Notes: generated by a model not told the origin, from the letters alone. 64,000 nt of DNA from Rapana venosa (GCA_028751875.1 CM054143.1:69784451-69848450); one strand, 5' to 3'. Shown: positions 46,448-57,325, counted from the first letter of the stretch. Made by a program: numbers and translations.

Positions 46448-46547
46448 ATAGTAATAGCAGCAGCATCAGTGTCAGCAGCAGCAGCTGTAGTAGTAGTGAT
46501 GGTGTCTCAATATCGTTGTTATTCATATTTTCTATATTCTGTGACAT

Positions 46548-46678
46548 CCAAGTTGTAGCTGTTGCCACTGTAGCTGTTGCCACTGTAGCTGTTCCTACTG
46601 TAGCTGTTCCCACTGTAGCTGTTGCCACTGTAGCTGTTACTGTAGCTGTTGCCACTGTAGCTGTTCCCACTGTAACCC
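46548..46678. repeat. 15-bp minisatellite (GTAGCTGTTGCCACT)
   Basis: About nine copies of a 15-base unit, with GTTCC and shortened variants. Both strands read through because 15 is a multiple of three. It adjoins the triplet microsatellite that received RTE copy B. Confidence 0.9.
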
Positions 46679-46869
46679 ATTCAGCCAACCCTGATTTTTT
46701 CGCGTTCCTCGGCTAAGAGCTCCGAGGTTCACCAATAGTTAACTTACTTTTGTGTATGCTACCGGTTTTTGCCCACCATTATGGTAGCCGCATTCCGACT
46801 TCGGGGTTAATCCTGAAATACGACACTCGTGCGCAAACGTTGTTTTTTTGGTGTTTTTTTTTAAATGTT

Positions 46870-47138
46870 CACATCTGTTCCTACTGGCAGAAAGTGGCCT
46901 ACTCTTCCCGAAGGGGAAACGGGGTTTTAACTTGTGGACGAGATGTTCTGCGTGTGTTTTCATACGAGATATTGGTTTCAAGTCTCCTCCGAAGGACTTT
47001 CGGGGGAGTGGAGCTGGTATTTATGTTAACTGCTGGAGAAAAATCCCCTAGAACTGGTGTCTCGGAGGAAGCTTGAACCCGGGCCGTCAGATCACCAGCG
47101 CGAACTTAGCGATCTGACCACTAGGCTGCCCTGACTCC
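46870..47138 (-). mobile_element. SINE family B, tRNA-derived, minus copy
   Basis: On the minus strand GGAGTCAGGGCAGCCTAGTG and GTCAGATCGC form an A-box-like head, and CCCGGGTTCAAGCTTCC a B box. The body shares AGTCCTTCGG-, AACATCT- and GTAGGCCA-like blocks with the plus copy at 47176. It lies head to head with that copy. Confidence 0.8.
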
Positions 47139-47175
47139 CGCCACGCCAGTCAATTTGGGTTTTTTTTAGGGTGGG

Positions 47176-47513
47176 GGATGGAGACGGTATAGCCTGGTGA
47201 TCAGAGTGATGTATTCTTGATTTGCTGACCCAGGTTCGCTTCTCGTTCAAGAGGATTTTTCCTCTGGAGTTAACATCAGTGCTGATTCCACTCTCCCGAA
47301 AAGTCCTTCGGTTGAGACTATAAAACCGAGGTTCCGTGTGTGATCGCACGCAGAACATCTTGCGCACATGTTAAAACCCGTTCCGCTTTTTGGAGGAGTA
47401 GGCCATTGTGTGCCGGTGGGAACGGATGACAGCATTGATGTACAAAACTGCATACACACGGGGACTGGATGAAAAAAGCACATGGGTGCTTATTCCATTA
47501 TTCTTTATTTTTA
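47176..47513 (+). mobile_element. SINE family B, tRNA-derived, plus copy
   Basis: Head GAGACGGTATAGCCTGGTGA (A-box-like), B-box-like CCAGGTTCGCTTCTCG about 50 bases later, then body blocks TCCCGAAAAGTCCTTCGGTT and CGCAGAACATCTTGCGC, and an end with GTGCTTATTCCATTATTC. Further copies lie at about 53000-53320 and 57115-57325 on the minus strand. Confidence 0.82.
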
Positions 47514-47870
47514 AAAAAAGAATATTTAGATGAATGTTTGTCAAGCTCTTTGTCAGGAGGTCACGGGAAACTAAGCGATTAATAATTGAATATTAAGCTG
47601 ATTTTAAAAAAAATGAGTGATGATATTACAAAGATATGGGGAAAAGGAAACACAGCCCGAAGGTCAAGTTTAATCTTACCTCCATGTAGAGAAAGAACTA
47701 ACTGTAGGATGAAAATAGGCCAACATTTTTTTTCTTCTGAATCCACCAGTTATGAATAACGCATGCTACGAGTGTTTATGTGGTTTAAATGAAGCCCATT
47801 TTTAGTTGTTAAAATGAGCAACATGGTTGAGATTGACTTTCTACAAATTTGACATAACCAGCATTTTTGA

Positions 47871-47876
<6 letters not shown>

Positions 47877-47928
<52 letters not shown>

Positions 47929-47970
47929 CACCACACACACAGGAGACAGACAGACACACACACACACACA
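47877..47970. repeat. GA microsatellite with CA flank
   Basis: About 50 bases of uninterrupted GA from 47877, then short CA runs. Confidence 0.95.
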
Positions 47971-48241
47971 CAGGGGGATGCAGGCTGTAGGTAGGTTTCT
48001 GAAAGAACTACAGAAGAATATACTTTGTTTTTTCGCGTAATGCGAGAAGAGATCAGTTTAATAAACAACTGACCAATAGGGATTTTGTGAGAAATAAATA
48101 TAATTCCATCCCGCTTGTGAACTGATCTAGAAATCAGATTAGTGGCATTTTTGTTGTCAAAAAGAATGTGTGCTATCATCCAAAGCCTATCTCTTTGCAC
48201 CATAGTGGGTGGTATAATCATGATCCCACAGGCATAACCAA

Positions 48242-48400
48242 TCCAATCCAATCCTGTTGTTTATAGCCCCGCCGACCGCCGAGGCCTTGTCAAGGCTGAC
48301 ACCTCGTCAGCTTTTAAATTTCAGATTAACACTGTCAAAAACATTTGTAATGGCCCTTCAGGGGGATGATTTAAGCGCTTTTGACTTGACTTGACTAAAA
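48242..48400 (+). mobile_element. Dispersed retroelement 3' end with TTGAC tail
   Basis: A GTTTATAGCCCCGCCGACCG block leads to CCCTTCAGGGGGATGA, TTTAAGCGC and repeated TTGACTTGACTTGACT. The tail is the plus-strand form of the TGACTT tails near 11810 and 14130, so it may be the same broad family. Confidence 0.4.
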
Positions 48401-48663
48401 CTGCGCAACTATATACAGATTAAAAACGGGGTAGAAAACCAACTCTACTGTCGTTCCTTCTATAGCGACGCCCTGGCCAACCATAAGGGTCAACCCAGGA
48501 CGGGCACCGCATTGTAGGAGAAAAAAACCCACCCACCCACACACTTCTTTCCTTTAATCGTTAGGACAACGCTCATCACCAAAGCCTCATCACTCTCCAA
48601 GTGTGTATGGCTCTTGTCCAGTTTCAGATGCTCTTCCCGCAGAAGGAGGGTCAGTAACGCGCA

Positions 48664-48918
48664 ATGGGCATCGGACAAGGGTCGGGGGAGGGCGGGTCAG
48701 AGATCTGTCCGGGCCTGATGTGGTCAGTGCTGTGGCTGCTGACGCTGGTGTTCTTCGCCTGGCCGCTGGCCGGTCTGCTGGCCGGTCTGTACATCCTGCT
48801 GCTGCCCTTCTCCGTCTGCATCCAGCCCATCAAGCCTGTGTGCGACTCCCTTCTCACCGTGCTCAACTTCCCTTACCAGTGTGCTCAAAGCCTCGTCGAT
48901 ATGAGCCCCATGTGTTGA
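48664..48918 (+). CDS. Small transmembrane protein, 84 aa, probably a genuine host gene
   Basis: A GC-rich frame in AT-rich surroundings. The ATG at 48664 has G at -3 and +4, and an in-frame TAA lies just upstream at 48655-48657, which decides this start; a second Met (residue 19) is possible. Residues 1-17 are Gly-rich and polar. Residues 19-48 are strongly hydrophobic (MWSVLWLLTLVFFAWPLAGL onward), one long or two short membrane segments, followed by PFSVCIQPIKPVC and a tail with four Cys (52, 60, 73, 84), ending at a TGA. The style resembles a conserved small membrane protein family of animals whose name I cannot recall; the function is unknown. A CTCTTCCCGCAG at 48631-48642 could be a splice acceptor. 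Its last 42 bases are homologous to the unit of the satellite immediately downstream. Confidence 0.65.
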   Translation: MGIGQGSGEGGSEICPGLMWSVLWLLTLVFFAWPLAGLLAGLYILLLPFSVCIQPIKPVCDSLLTVLNFPYQCAQSLVDMSPMC

Positions 48919-51807
48919 CAGTGTAGTGTGTGCTGTAAAAAAATCTTGTCGGTTTGAGCCCCATGTGTTGACAGTGTAGTGTGTGCTGTAAAAAAAAATT
49001 ATGAGCCCCATGTAGAGACAGTGCAGTGTGTGATGTAAAAATCTTGTCGATATGAGCCCATTGTGTTGACAGTGTATTGTGTGCTGTAAAAAAAAATCTT
49101 GTCGGTATGAGCCCCATGTGTTGACAGTGTAATGTGTGCTGTAAAAAATCTTGTCGGTATGAGCCCCATGTGTTGACAGTGTAGTGTGTGCTGTAAAAAT
49201 CTTGTCGGTATGAGCCCCATGTGTTGACAGTGTAGTGTGTGCTGAAAAATAAAAACCACAAAACCTTGTTGGTATGAATGAAACCCATGTGTTGACAGTG
49301 TAGTAAAAATCTTGTCGGTATGAATGAGCCCCATGTGTTGACAGTGAAGTGTGTGCTGTAAAAATCTTGTCGGTATGAATGAAGCCCATGTGTTGACGTG
49401 TAAAGTGTGCTGTAAAAATCTTGTTGGTATGAATGAAGCCCATGTGTTGACAGTGAAATGTGTGCTGTAAAAATCTTGTCGGTATGAATGAAGCCCATGT
49501 GTTGACAGTAGTAAAAAAATCTTGTCGGTATGAATCAAGCCTATGTGTTGACAGTGTAGTGTGCTGTAAAAATCTTGTTGGTATGAATGAAGCCCATGTG
49601 TTGACAGTGTAGTAAAAATCTTGTCGATATGAATGAAGCCCATGTGTTGACAGTGAAGTGTGTGCTGTAAAAATTTTGTCGGTAATAGCCCCATGTGTTG
49701 ACAGTGTAGTGTGTGCTGAAAAAATCTTGTCGGTATGAGCCCCATATGTTGACAGTGTAGTGTGTCCTGTAAAAATCCTGTCGGTATGTGCCCCATGTGT
49801 TGACAGTGTAGTGTGTGCTGAAAAATAAAAACCACAAAACCTTGTCGGTATGAATGAAGCCCATGTGTTGACAGTAGTGTATGCTGAACCCCCCCCCCCC
49901 CCCCCCCCCCCCCACCTAGTCGGTATGAATGAAGCACATGTGTTGATAGTGTAGTAAAAATCTTGTCGGTATGAATGAAGCACATGTGTTGATAGTGTAG
50001 TAAAAATCTTGTCGGTATGAATGAAGCCCATGTGTTGACAGTGTAGTAAAAAATCTTGTCGGTATGAATGAAGCCCATGTGATGACAGTGTAGTGTGTGC
50101 TGTAAAAATCTTGTCGATATGAGCCCCATGTGTTGACAGTGTAGTGTGTGCTGTAAAAATCTTGTAGGTATGAATGAAGACCATGTGTTAAGAGTGAAGT
50201 GTGTGCTGTAAAAATCTTGTTGGTATGAATGAAGCCCATGTGTTGACAGTGAAATGTGTGCTGTAAAAATCTTGTCTGTATGAATGAAGCCCCATGTGTT
50301 GACAGTGTAGTAAAAATCTTGTCGGTATGAATGAAGCCCATGTGTTGACAGTGTAGTAAAAGTCTTGTCGGTATGAATGAAGCCCATGTGTTGACAGTGT
50401 AGTAAAAATCTTGTCGGTATGAATCAAGCCCATGTGTTGACAATGTAGTGTGTGCTGTAAAAATCTTGTCGGTATGAATGAAGCCCATGTGTTGACAGTG
50501 TAGTGTGCTCAAAACCTCGTCGATATGACCCCCATGTGTTGACAGTGTAGTGTGTGCTGAAAAATAAAAACCACAAAACCTTGTCGGTATGAATGAAGCC
50601 CATGTGTTGACAGTGTAGTGTGTTCTGAAAAAAACAAAATCAAAAACCCTTGTCGGTATGAACCCAATGGGCTGAGCGTAGCGTTCTGAAAACCTGATTG
50701 GTATGAACGGTATGTGTTGACAGTATAGTGTGCTGCAAAACCTGTATGAACCCCATGTGTTGACAGCATAGTGTGCTATAAAGAATCTCGTCAGTATCAA
50801 CCCTATGTGTTGACAGGGTAGTGTGTGCTGGAAAAAAACACTTTGTCAGTATGAACCCTATGTGTTGACTGTGCTGAGAAAAACCTTGTCTGTATGGACC
50901 CTATGTGTTGACAGTGTTGTGTGTGCTGGAAAAAAACCCTTGTCGGAATGAGCCCCATATGTTGAGCGTAGGGTGCTGAAAACCTTGTGGGTAGGAACCC
51001 TATGTGTTGACAGTACAATGTGCTGTCAAAACCATGTCAGTATGAACCTTATGTGTTGACAGTGTAGAGTGTGCTGTAAAAACCATGTCGGTATGAACCC
51101 CATGTGTTGACCCATATAGTGTGTTGAAAACCTCTTGGGTATGAATCGCATGTGTTGACAGTAGTGTTTTACTGTAAAAATCTCGTCAGTATGAACCCCA
51201 GGTGTTGACAGTAGTGTTTTACTGTAATAAATCTCGTCAGTATGAACCCCATGTGTTGACATTCGTGTTTTACTGTAAAAATCTCGTCAGTATGAACCCC
51301 ATGTGTTGACAGTAGTGTTTTACTGTAAAAACCTCGTCAGTATAAACCCCATGTGTTGACAGTAGTGTTTTACTGTAAAAATCTCGTCAGTATAAACCCC
51401 AGGTGTTGACAGTAGTGTTTTACTGTAAAAATCTCGTCAGCATGAGCCCCACGTGTTGACAGTAGTGTGCTGTAAAAAGTATGAACCCCATGTGTTGACA
51501 GTAGTGTGCTGAAAAATGTATGAACCCCATGTGTTGACAGTAGTGTGCTGAAAAATGTATGAACCCCACGTGTTGACAGTAGTGTTTTGCTGTAAAAACC
51601 TCGCCAGTATGAACCCATGTCCTCACAGTGGTGTGCTGAAACATGTATGAACCCCATGTGTTGACAGTAGCAGGCTGAAAAAAAAGTGTCAATATGAACC
51701 CCATGTGTTGAGAGTAGTGTGCTGTAAAAATGTATGAAACCAATGTGTTGACAGTAAAGTGTGCTGAAAAGAACTTCGTCAATATGAACCCCATGAGTGG
51801 ACAGCAT
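48877..51807 (+). repeat. Roughly 60-copy satellite (about 51-bp unit) growing from the end of the 48664 gene
   Basis: The unit contains CTTGTCGGTATGAGCCCCAT, GTGTTGACAGTGTAGTGTG and TGCTGTAAAAAT. The first copy lies inside the gene's last codons (48877-48918, ending ATGAGCCCCATGTGTTGA). Variants add GAATGA, drop the GTGTGCTG part, or, in the right third (51100-51600), become GTTTTACTGTAAAAATCTCG. Because 51 is a multiple of three, minus-strand frames stay open for up to 486 codons without being genes. A poly-C tract of about 25 bases interrupts it at 49889. Confidence 0.95.
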
Positions 51808-52041
51808 CACGTGTGTCGTGGTTTTTCATATTGTCTTGAGTGTTGGCTGAAAGGTGATGGGTACTGTTCAGATCTACAGTGATTTGATTCTCAATTTATC
51901 TCTAATGTATGTTGAAAGAATGGTTCACAAGGTATGAATGCAGCAAATACATGCAGAGTGGTTTGACTCGTGTGTGCTGAAAATGATGATAGGCAATATT
52001 CGAATCAGCAAGTGATTGGATTTTCAGTTCATTTACCTCTA

Positions 52042-52338
52042 ATAGAGGACGGGATAGCTAAGTGGTCAGAGCACTCGCTTTCCCCAGCTAAGGTTAAGCA
52101 GCATTGAGCGTGGATACCACTTGGATGGGTGACCGTTTGCGCTCTTTGCCTTTGGTACAGTCCCCCAGTTCACCCAGCTGTAAATGGGTACCTGCCTCTT
52201 TAGGGTCAGGAAAGGTAAAGCAGCGAGGGAGAGGAGATGGGCGCCGCCCTCAATATACTAGCCCCTTGAGAAGCTGAGGTCTCAGACGCCTCGCTCCCTT
52301 ACGACCACATAGGTTATGGGTCACCTTTACCTTTACCT
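52042..52338 (+). mobile_element. SINE family A, best-preserved copy
   Basis: GAGGACGGGATAGCTAAGTG head with the tRNA A-box-like motif, AGGTTAAGCAGCATTGAGCG and CACTTGGATGGGTGACCG (5S-like A-box to C-box region), a GCTGTAAATGGGTACCTGCC body, GATGGGCGCCGCCCTCAATA, and an end in TTTACCTTTACC. No CA replacement, so this copy is the reference for the family here. Confidence 0.85.
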
Positions 52339-52990
52339 CTGATGATATGTGTTGGCAGGGTGATTGGAAGAGTCACAAACGTGCAGTGATTTGATTCTTA
52401 ACTTATCTCTGATGTGTGCTGACAGTGTGGTTGATAATGTGAAAGTTCGGGAAATATACCGTGATTCAGTTATCAGCTTGTTTTTAGAGTGTACCAGAAA
52501 GAAAAGGATTTGGGGAGACATATTCTCACGTGCTGATACTCGCGTGATGTCTTATAGGTCTTTCACACTGTCGAAAAAGCGTTTGCAAATGAGAATTTTA
52601 ATGTAATTCCAGCGAGTCTTCTTTTTCGTCGTCGAATGCTCAAGCAGCAACAATTGTACGGTCCCCCTGCGCGAAAATCCTTGTGCTGGGGTTTAACGTT
52701 TTGAAAAGTAAGGCCCAGCACACCCGACTTGGTCAGGGAGAGCATTGCATTTGTATGTCTTTTTTTTTTCCAAAAGTGGAAAACACTTACTTTTCAGGAA
52801 ATTTTTGTCCTCCTTTTCTTTAAAAAATTTGGACCATCATGTTAGCAGATTTCATACGCGAGCGTACATGGGGAGAATTCCCCGAGGTCATATTCAAAAG
52901 GGCTTACTGGCTAGTTTTTTATCGCCTTTGGTTTTGCCATGAAAAATTCGAACCCATTTGTTTGGGAAAAAACACCCCAAATTTGGCATT
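52339..52990. other. No recognisable gene
   Basis: Mixed sequence with a repeated CAGTGATTTGATTCTTAACT-like phrase (also near 51880). Texture becomes homopolymer-rich after 52870. Confidence 0.5.
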
Positions 52991-52999
52991 TTTTTATTT

Positions 53000-53320
53000 A
53001 TTCTTTTATTTTGAGGATAAGGAAAAACATCAGTGCTTTTTTTTAATCTACCCCGTGTGTTGCGTTTTGGAAATTTTGTCATCCGTTCCAATCGGGCACA
53101 AAAGCCACCTTTTGAAAAGCGGAACGGTTTTTGCGTGGCGCCCAAAATGTTCTGCGTGCGTTCAAACGGGGGGCCCGGTTTTTAGCTTTCCCAAAGGGAT
53201 TTTTTGGGGGAGTGGTCGCATGATGTTACCCAGAGGAAAAATCCTCTTAAGAGTTTCGTACAGGGGTCAGCGTCACGAAACTCACTCTTCCCCACCGGGC
53301 TACCCCCTTTAGCGGTCGCA
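53000..53320 (-). mobile_element. SINE family B, noisy copy
   Basis: CCGTTCCAATCGGGCACA, AAGCGGAACGG, AAATGTTCTGCGTGCG and GGGGGAGTGGTCGC follow the same order as the minus copy at 46870. Homopolymer runs are expanded here, so quality is poor. Confidence 0.65.
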
Positions 53321-53344
53321 TGTCAGGGAGTTCAAAAAAAAATT

Positions 53345-53738
53345 AAAATAGAATAATATAGGAATTTATTAGCGCGAATCTTGAAAAAAAAAAAAAAAAA
53401 CCCAAACAAATCGAAGCGCTTGCACTCAATCATTTACAGGCATGAAACCCCCTTTAAACATAAGAACAACAGTTTTCAAAACCATGCGCGCGCAGCAGCA
53501 CGCACCACACGCGCACCCAACACCACACACACAACACACACACACCCACAACACACCACTCGGAAAAAACACTTAAAGGTAAAAGGTGTTGAAAATTGGG
53601 ACAGAATTTTTGGGGGAAAGTCTCATGTAGGAAAAAGTGGTTTGAGCGGATTGAGGTATCAGGAAAGGCTTTTGCAAAGGAAGAGGGGCCATCCAGGTGG
53701 ATGGACCAGAACGGGAAAAGGCGAACGGCCAACAGACA
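53345..53738 (-). mobile_element. L2-type LINE fragment, 3' end
   Basis: GGAATTTATTAGCGCGAATC, AATCGAAGCGCTTGCACTCA, a degenerate CA tract, and CCAGGTGGATGGACCAGAAC repeat the 3' end at 22917-23340 in order. The fragment stops at GGCCAACAGAC. Homopolymer expansions mirror those of the preceding SINE. Confidence 0.82.
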
Positions 53739-53929
53739 ACATTTTCCCAACCCATGAATCAACCTTTTCCGAAAGAATTGAGAGACCGTCACTACACGAT
53801 TACTTACTGACTATCTTCATATCTAAATTCGAGATAATGAATAGCAGTCCTGTCCAAACTCAAATTATACATCCAGTGTCCATGATATTTCGGTTTTGTA
53901 AAACTATTCGATACCGATATCTTTCTGAG

Positions 53930-54260
53930 AGAAAGAGAGAAGGAAAAGAAGAGAACAAAGAAGGAGGAGGAGAAGAAGAGGGGAGGAAGGGGAAAAAGAA
54001 GATGGTGGTGGTGGTGGTGGGGTGTGGGAATGTGATGATATGTGATGAAGAAAAAAATAAGCGAAGAAGACGAATGAGGAGGAGGAAAAGGAAGAGAGGA
54101 AGAGAAAGAGAAAGACCACCACCACCACCCCCACCACCACACAACAACACCAACAACAACATAACCACAAGAAGAACAACAAGAAACACGAAAACCCAAG
54201 AAGAAACAAACACACATCACATAACACCAACAGAGACCAACAACTGGCACAAAAAAACCC
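53930..54260. repeat. GA-rich then ACC/AAC-rich tract
   Basis: Purine-rich AGAAGAAGAGG sequence followed by ACCACCACC and AACAACAAC runs. Long frames on both strands are low-complexity artefacts. Confidence 0.8.
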
Positions 54261-54499
54261 CCAACCCCCCCACGCTTGTGCATAGTGATGCGTATAGCGG
54301 ACACACATACATCGACTGTTATGTAACCCCTGCCGGTTATGTGGGCAAAACAGAACCCCCCTACTTTCCAGCGTAAAAGCCCTTCAATCAACTAAGTGTA
54401 CAGAAGGTTTGCTAGACGGTCATGAGAAGACACGGTCTTGCATGTTAAAAAAAAATTTTAAAAGAAAAGAAAGACTTAAAGTTGCGTTCAATCATGTGT

Positions 54500-54780
54500 T
54501 TTTTGGGTTGGTGTGTTAGTGTTGTGTAGGTAGTGTGTGTGTATGGTAAGTGTGTGTGTGATTTGTGTGTTTTGTGTAGTAGTGTGTGTGTGTGCGCGCG
54601 CGCCCGCGGGGTGTGTGTAGCGTGCGGTGTTGTTGTGTGTTGTGGTCCTGGGTGGTGTATTTTGGTGGATGGTATGTTGTTGTGTGGGTGGCATAGATAG
54701 TGTTGTATTTGTGTGTTGTGGTGTACTGTGTGTGCCGCGCGCGGGGTGTGTGCGCGCGTGTTTGTTGGTGTGTACACCTA
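54500..54780. repeat. GT/GC-rich microsatellite
   Basis: GTGTGTG runs with GCGCGCGCCCGCGGGG near 54594, which has Z-DNA-forming character. No gene recognised. Confidence 0.8.
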
Positions 54781-54789
54781 GAACTTGTG

Positions 54790-55930
54790 GTCTCCATAAA
54801 GATAACTCACCCTCTGAAGTCGGACAGGTACCCAATATGCCAAAAAAAAACTGAACTAACGTTATCAGAATTCTTGTACGAAAAATCAGGCTTCTCTCTT
54901 CATTCAACACACACACACACACACACACCACCCCAAATAATATATAAATTAAATATTATATATATATTATTAAAAAAGGGGGGTTTAAGAACTATTAGTC
55001 TGCTACTTTGATTGATCCAAGAGATAAAAGCCAAAGCTTCACCTTCTTCACCATGCCTGTCGAGATCGAACTTAGGATTCCCTACAGACAGAGGAAGCCA
55101 ACGCTTACCCCCCCACCCCACCCCCGCACACTAAGGCTGTCTCTGCGGATACATTTGGGTTCTTACAGACGTACCCAACACGCAAGCAACACATCTTGCC
55201 TGTGTATAAAAAAAAAACCCACCTTTCAGTTTTTAACCGTTTCAATTCGTCTAATTGTTGAACATTGAAAATACCAACAACACATAATGTGCTCTTCAAT
55301 TTATATATGTAATTTTTTTCTTCGGAAGCTTTTCTAACTTTTTTTATACACCTTACACGCTCTAACAAAACAAAAAATCATCCTTGCTATCTATTACGAA
55401 CAAATTGGCTGTAGACGTTTGGAATTCAGAAAAAAAGGAAGACGGGAAGAAGAAAACAAAGAGAAAGAGAAGAACCCGGGAAAAAAAAGATCGCCCAAAA
55501 GAACTTAAAAAACAAAAACCCACAAAAGACGCAACAACAACAACAACTTAAAAATTTAAAAAAAAGAAACCAAGTATCAGAGCTGAAGGGCAACTGCGAG
55601 TCCTCAGCTCTGCTGGAAAACTCTCCATCATTGGCAAGCGGTCAGTGGGGCCCGGGGACCATGATGGCGATACCACAGTTAGTAGGTTCGAAAATTGGGA
55701 CATGCTGCATGCTTCAACAATTCCTGCCCACGAGACCCTACGAGTGGTTCTAAGTCAGATTCCAGATTTTTTTGGTAGGAGTTTTTTTGGGCTCTTTGAC
55801 CGCAGAGTCGTTTTTTAGTGAGTGTTTTTAAACCTCTACCCAAGATGAAAGGGTGGTGGCTGTTCGTGCTAAGTTGGCTTGTCTGCTGCCCTTACTCCAG
55901 GCTCAGAATCAGGGAAGTTGAAGTATTGGC
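54790..55930. other. No recognisable gene
   Basis: AT-rich with A runs. An AGGTTCGAAAATTGGGAC near 55684 looks slightly like a pol III B box, but no matching A box is clear. Confidence 0.4.
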
Positions 55931-55934
55931 CTCA

Positions 55935-56327
55935 ACAACAACAACTTCTACACTACTACTAGTGCTGCTGCTGGCTCGCTGCTGCAGCTGCTGCTGCGGG
56001 CTGCTAACATACTCTCCCCTACTGCTGCGCTACCATGCTGGCTGCTGCGCTGATTAACTATTATTATACTACAAACCCCTACTACAACTGCTGCTGTGCT
56101 ACTGCTCTGCTGCTGCTGCTGCTGCTGTGCTGCTGCTGCTCGTACAGGTACTACAACAACAGCAACGATAAACAAAAACAAAACCCTACTACCACTACCA
56201 CTACTTCTACTACTACGCTTCTGCTCGCTGCTGGCTGCTGCTGCTGCGCTCTCGCTCCTTCTACTACTACTACTCTACTACACTACTACTATTTCTACCA
56301 GCTGTAACTAAAACATAAACTACTGCT

Positions 56328-56384
<57 letters not shown>

Positions 56385-56400
56385 GCTACTACTACTACAA
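55935..56400. repeat. CTG/ACT/TGC triplet repeat
   Basis: Interspersed CTGCTG and ACTACT triplets with a purer CTG run of about 18 units at 56331-56384. Polyleucine, polyalanine and polyglutamine frames on both strands are repeat by-products. Confidence 0.9.
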
Positions 56401-56424
56401 CGACTACACAACTACAACTACTAC

Positions 56425-56655
56425 TTGATAATAGATAGAAATAGATAATAGATAGATAGATTAGATAGATAAAGAAATGATAGATAGATATGATACACAG
56501 CAGACAGACAGACGACAGAACATCAGGCAGACAACGAAGCACACAGAACGACGAGATAGACAGAGAAAAGGGGATGAATTGACTGATGACTGACGACCAC
56601 CCGACCGACCGACTGACTGACTGACTGACCGACTACTGACTTACCGACCCCCGAC
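56425..56655. repeat. GATA/GACA and GACT tetranucleotide repeats
   Basis: ATAGATAGAT, CAGACAGACA and GACTGACTGACC runs in succession. Confidence 0.85.
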
Positions 56656-56989
56656 TAAACCGACTGTCGCCACAAGAGAAAGCGGCCACCCTTTTTTTTC
56701 TTTTCTGCTGAAACTGAATTGTTTCTCTGATAGGGAAACAAATAAAGTTGCAAAGACAGGGAAAAAAAAAAGGTGGCGCGCTCTTGGGCACGCGCTCTCC
56801 CGGGGGAGAGCAGCCCGATTTCACGGAGAGAAAATCTGCCGTGACTTAAGGGGTATGAAGAAATACTGATCTTTGATAGCAAGGATAACCCCCTGTTGTC
56901 CAGGCCCTAGTCTTAACATTTTTTTCTTGAAACTGCACCCATCGAAACAGAGAGTAAACCAAGAAAATAAAGGGCAAAAATAACAACGA

Positions 56990-57110
56990 GAGAGAGGGGG
57001 GAGGGAGAGGACATGGGGGAGGGAGAGAAGGGGGAGGGAGAGAGAGGGGAAGAGAGAGGGGGAGAGAGAGCTGGGGGTGGAGGGGGGAGAAGAGAGAAGG
57101 GAAGAGAAGA
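56990..57110. repeat. GA/GGGA-rich tract
   Basis: GAGAGAGGGGGGAGGGAGAG pattern. A similar tract lies at 57340-57430, on the other side of the SINE fragment. Confidence 0.85.
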
Positions 57111-57114
57111 GAGA

Positions 57115-57325
57115 ATTTTTTTTTATTCTTTATATCGAAATAATGAATAAGCACTCATGTTTTTTACATCCAGTCCCCGTGGTATGCGATTGCAATTTGT
57201 CATCTGTTTCCACCGGCACACAAGGCCTACTCTCCGAAAAGCGGAAAACCAGGATTTAACGTGTGCGAAAAGATGTCTGCATGGGGTTCGAACACGGGCC
57301 TCGGTTTATAGTCTCATCCAAAGGG
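57115..57325 (-). mobile_element. SINE family B, 5'-truncated copy
   Basis: The plus strand reads AATAATGAATAAGCACTCAT, CCAGTCCCCGTGG, CACCGGCACACAAGGCCTAC and GGGCCTCGGTTTATAGTCTC, matching the 3' two thirds of the family. The tRNA-like head is absent. Confidence 0.75.

Larger units (their letters stand above)
43269..46448 (+). mobile_element. RTE-clade LINE, copy B, near full-length
   Basis: About 3.2 kb with a roughly 230-base 5' leader (AGACTCCCTCTGCTACTGGT start), endonuclease, reverse transcriptase and a GATAGATA tail. A 12-base duplication TAGTAATAGCAG occurs at 43257-43268 and 46449-46460, placing both ends precisely. Nearly identical to copy A where they overlap. One-base differences at homopolymers (for example eight G's near 45006) create several of its frameshifts, so the element in the animal may be more intact than this assembly suggests. 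Confidence 0.93.

Noticed and set aside
48724..50184. 486-codon minus-strand open frame rich in HTTLSTHGAH repeats
   Set aside because: It is a translation of the 51-base satellite. A unit length divisible by three keeps frames open, and several frames on the same strand are equally long.
48877..51807. CRISPR-like array
   Set aside because: Units are contiguous near-identical repeats without unique spacers, in a eukaryotic context and with no cas genes.
52042..52338. Genuine tRNA or 5S rRNA gene
   Set aside because: Only part of each promoter is present, the sequence recurs in several diverged dispersed copies, and a non-RNA body with a simple tail follows. It is a SINE.
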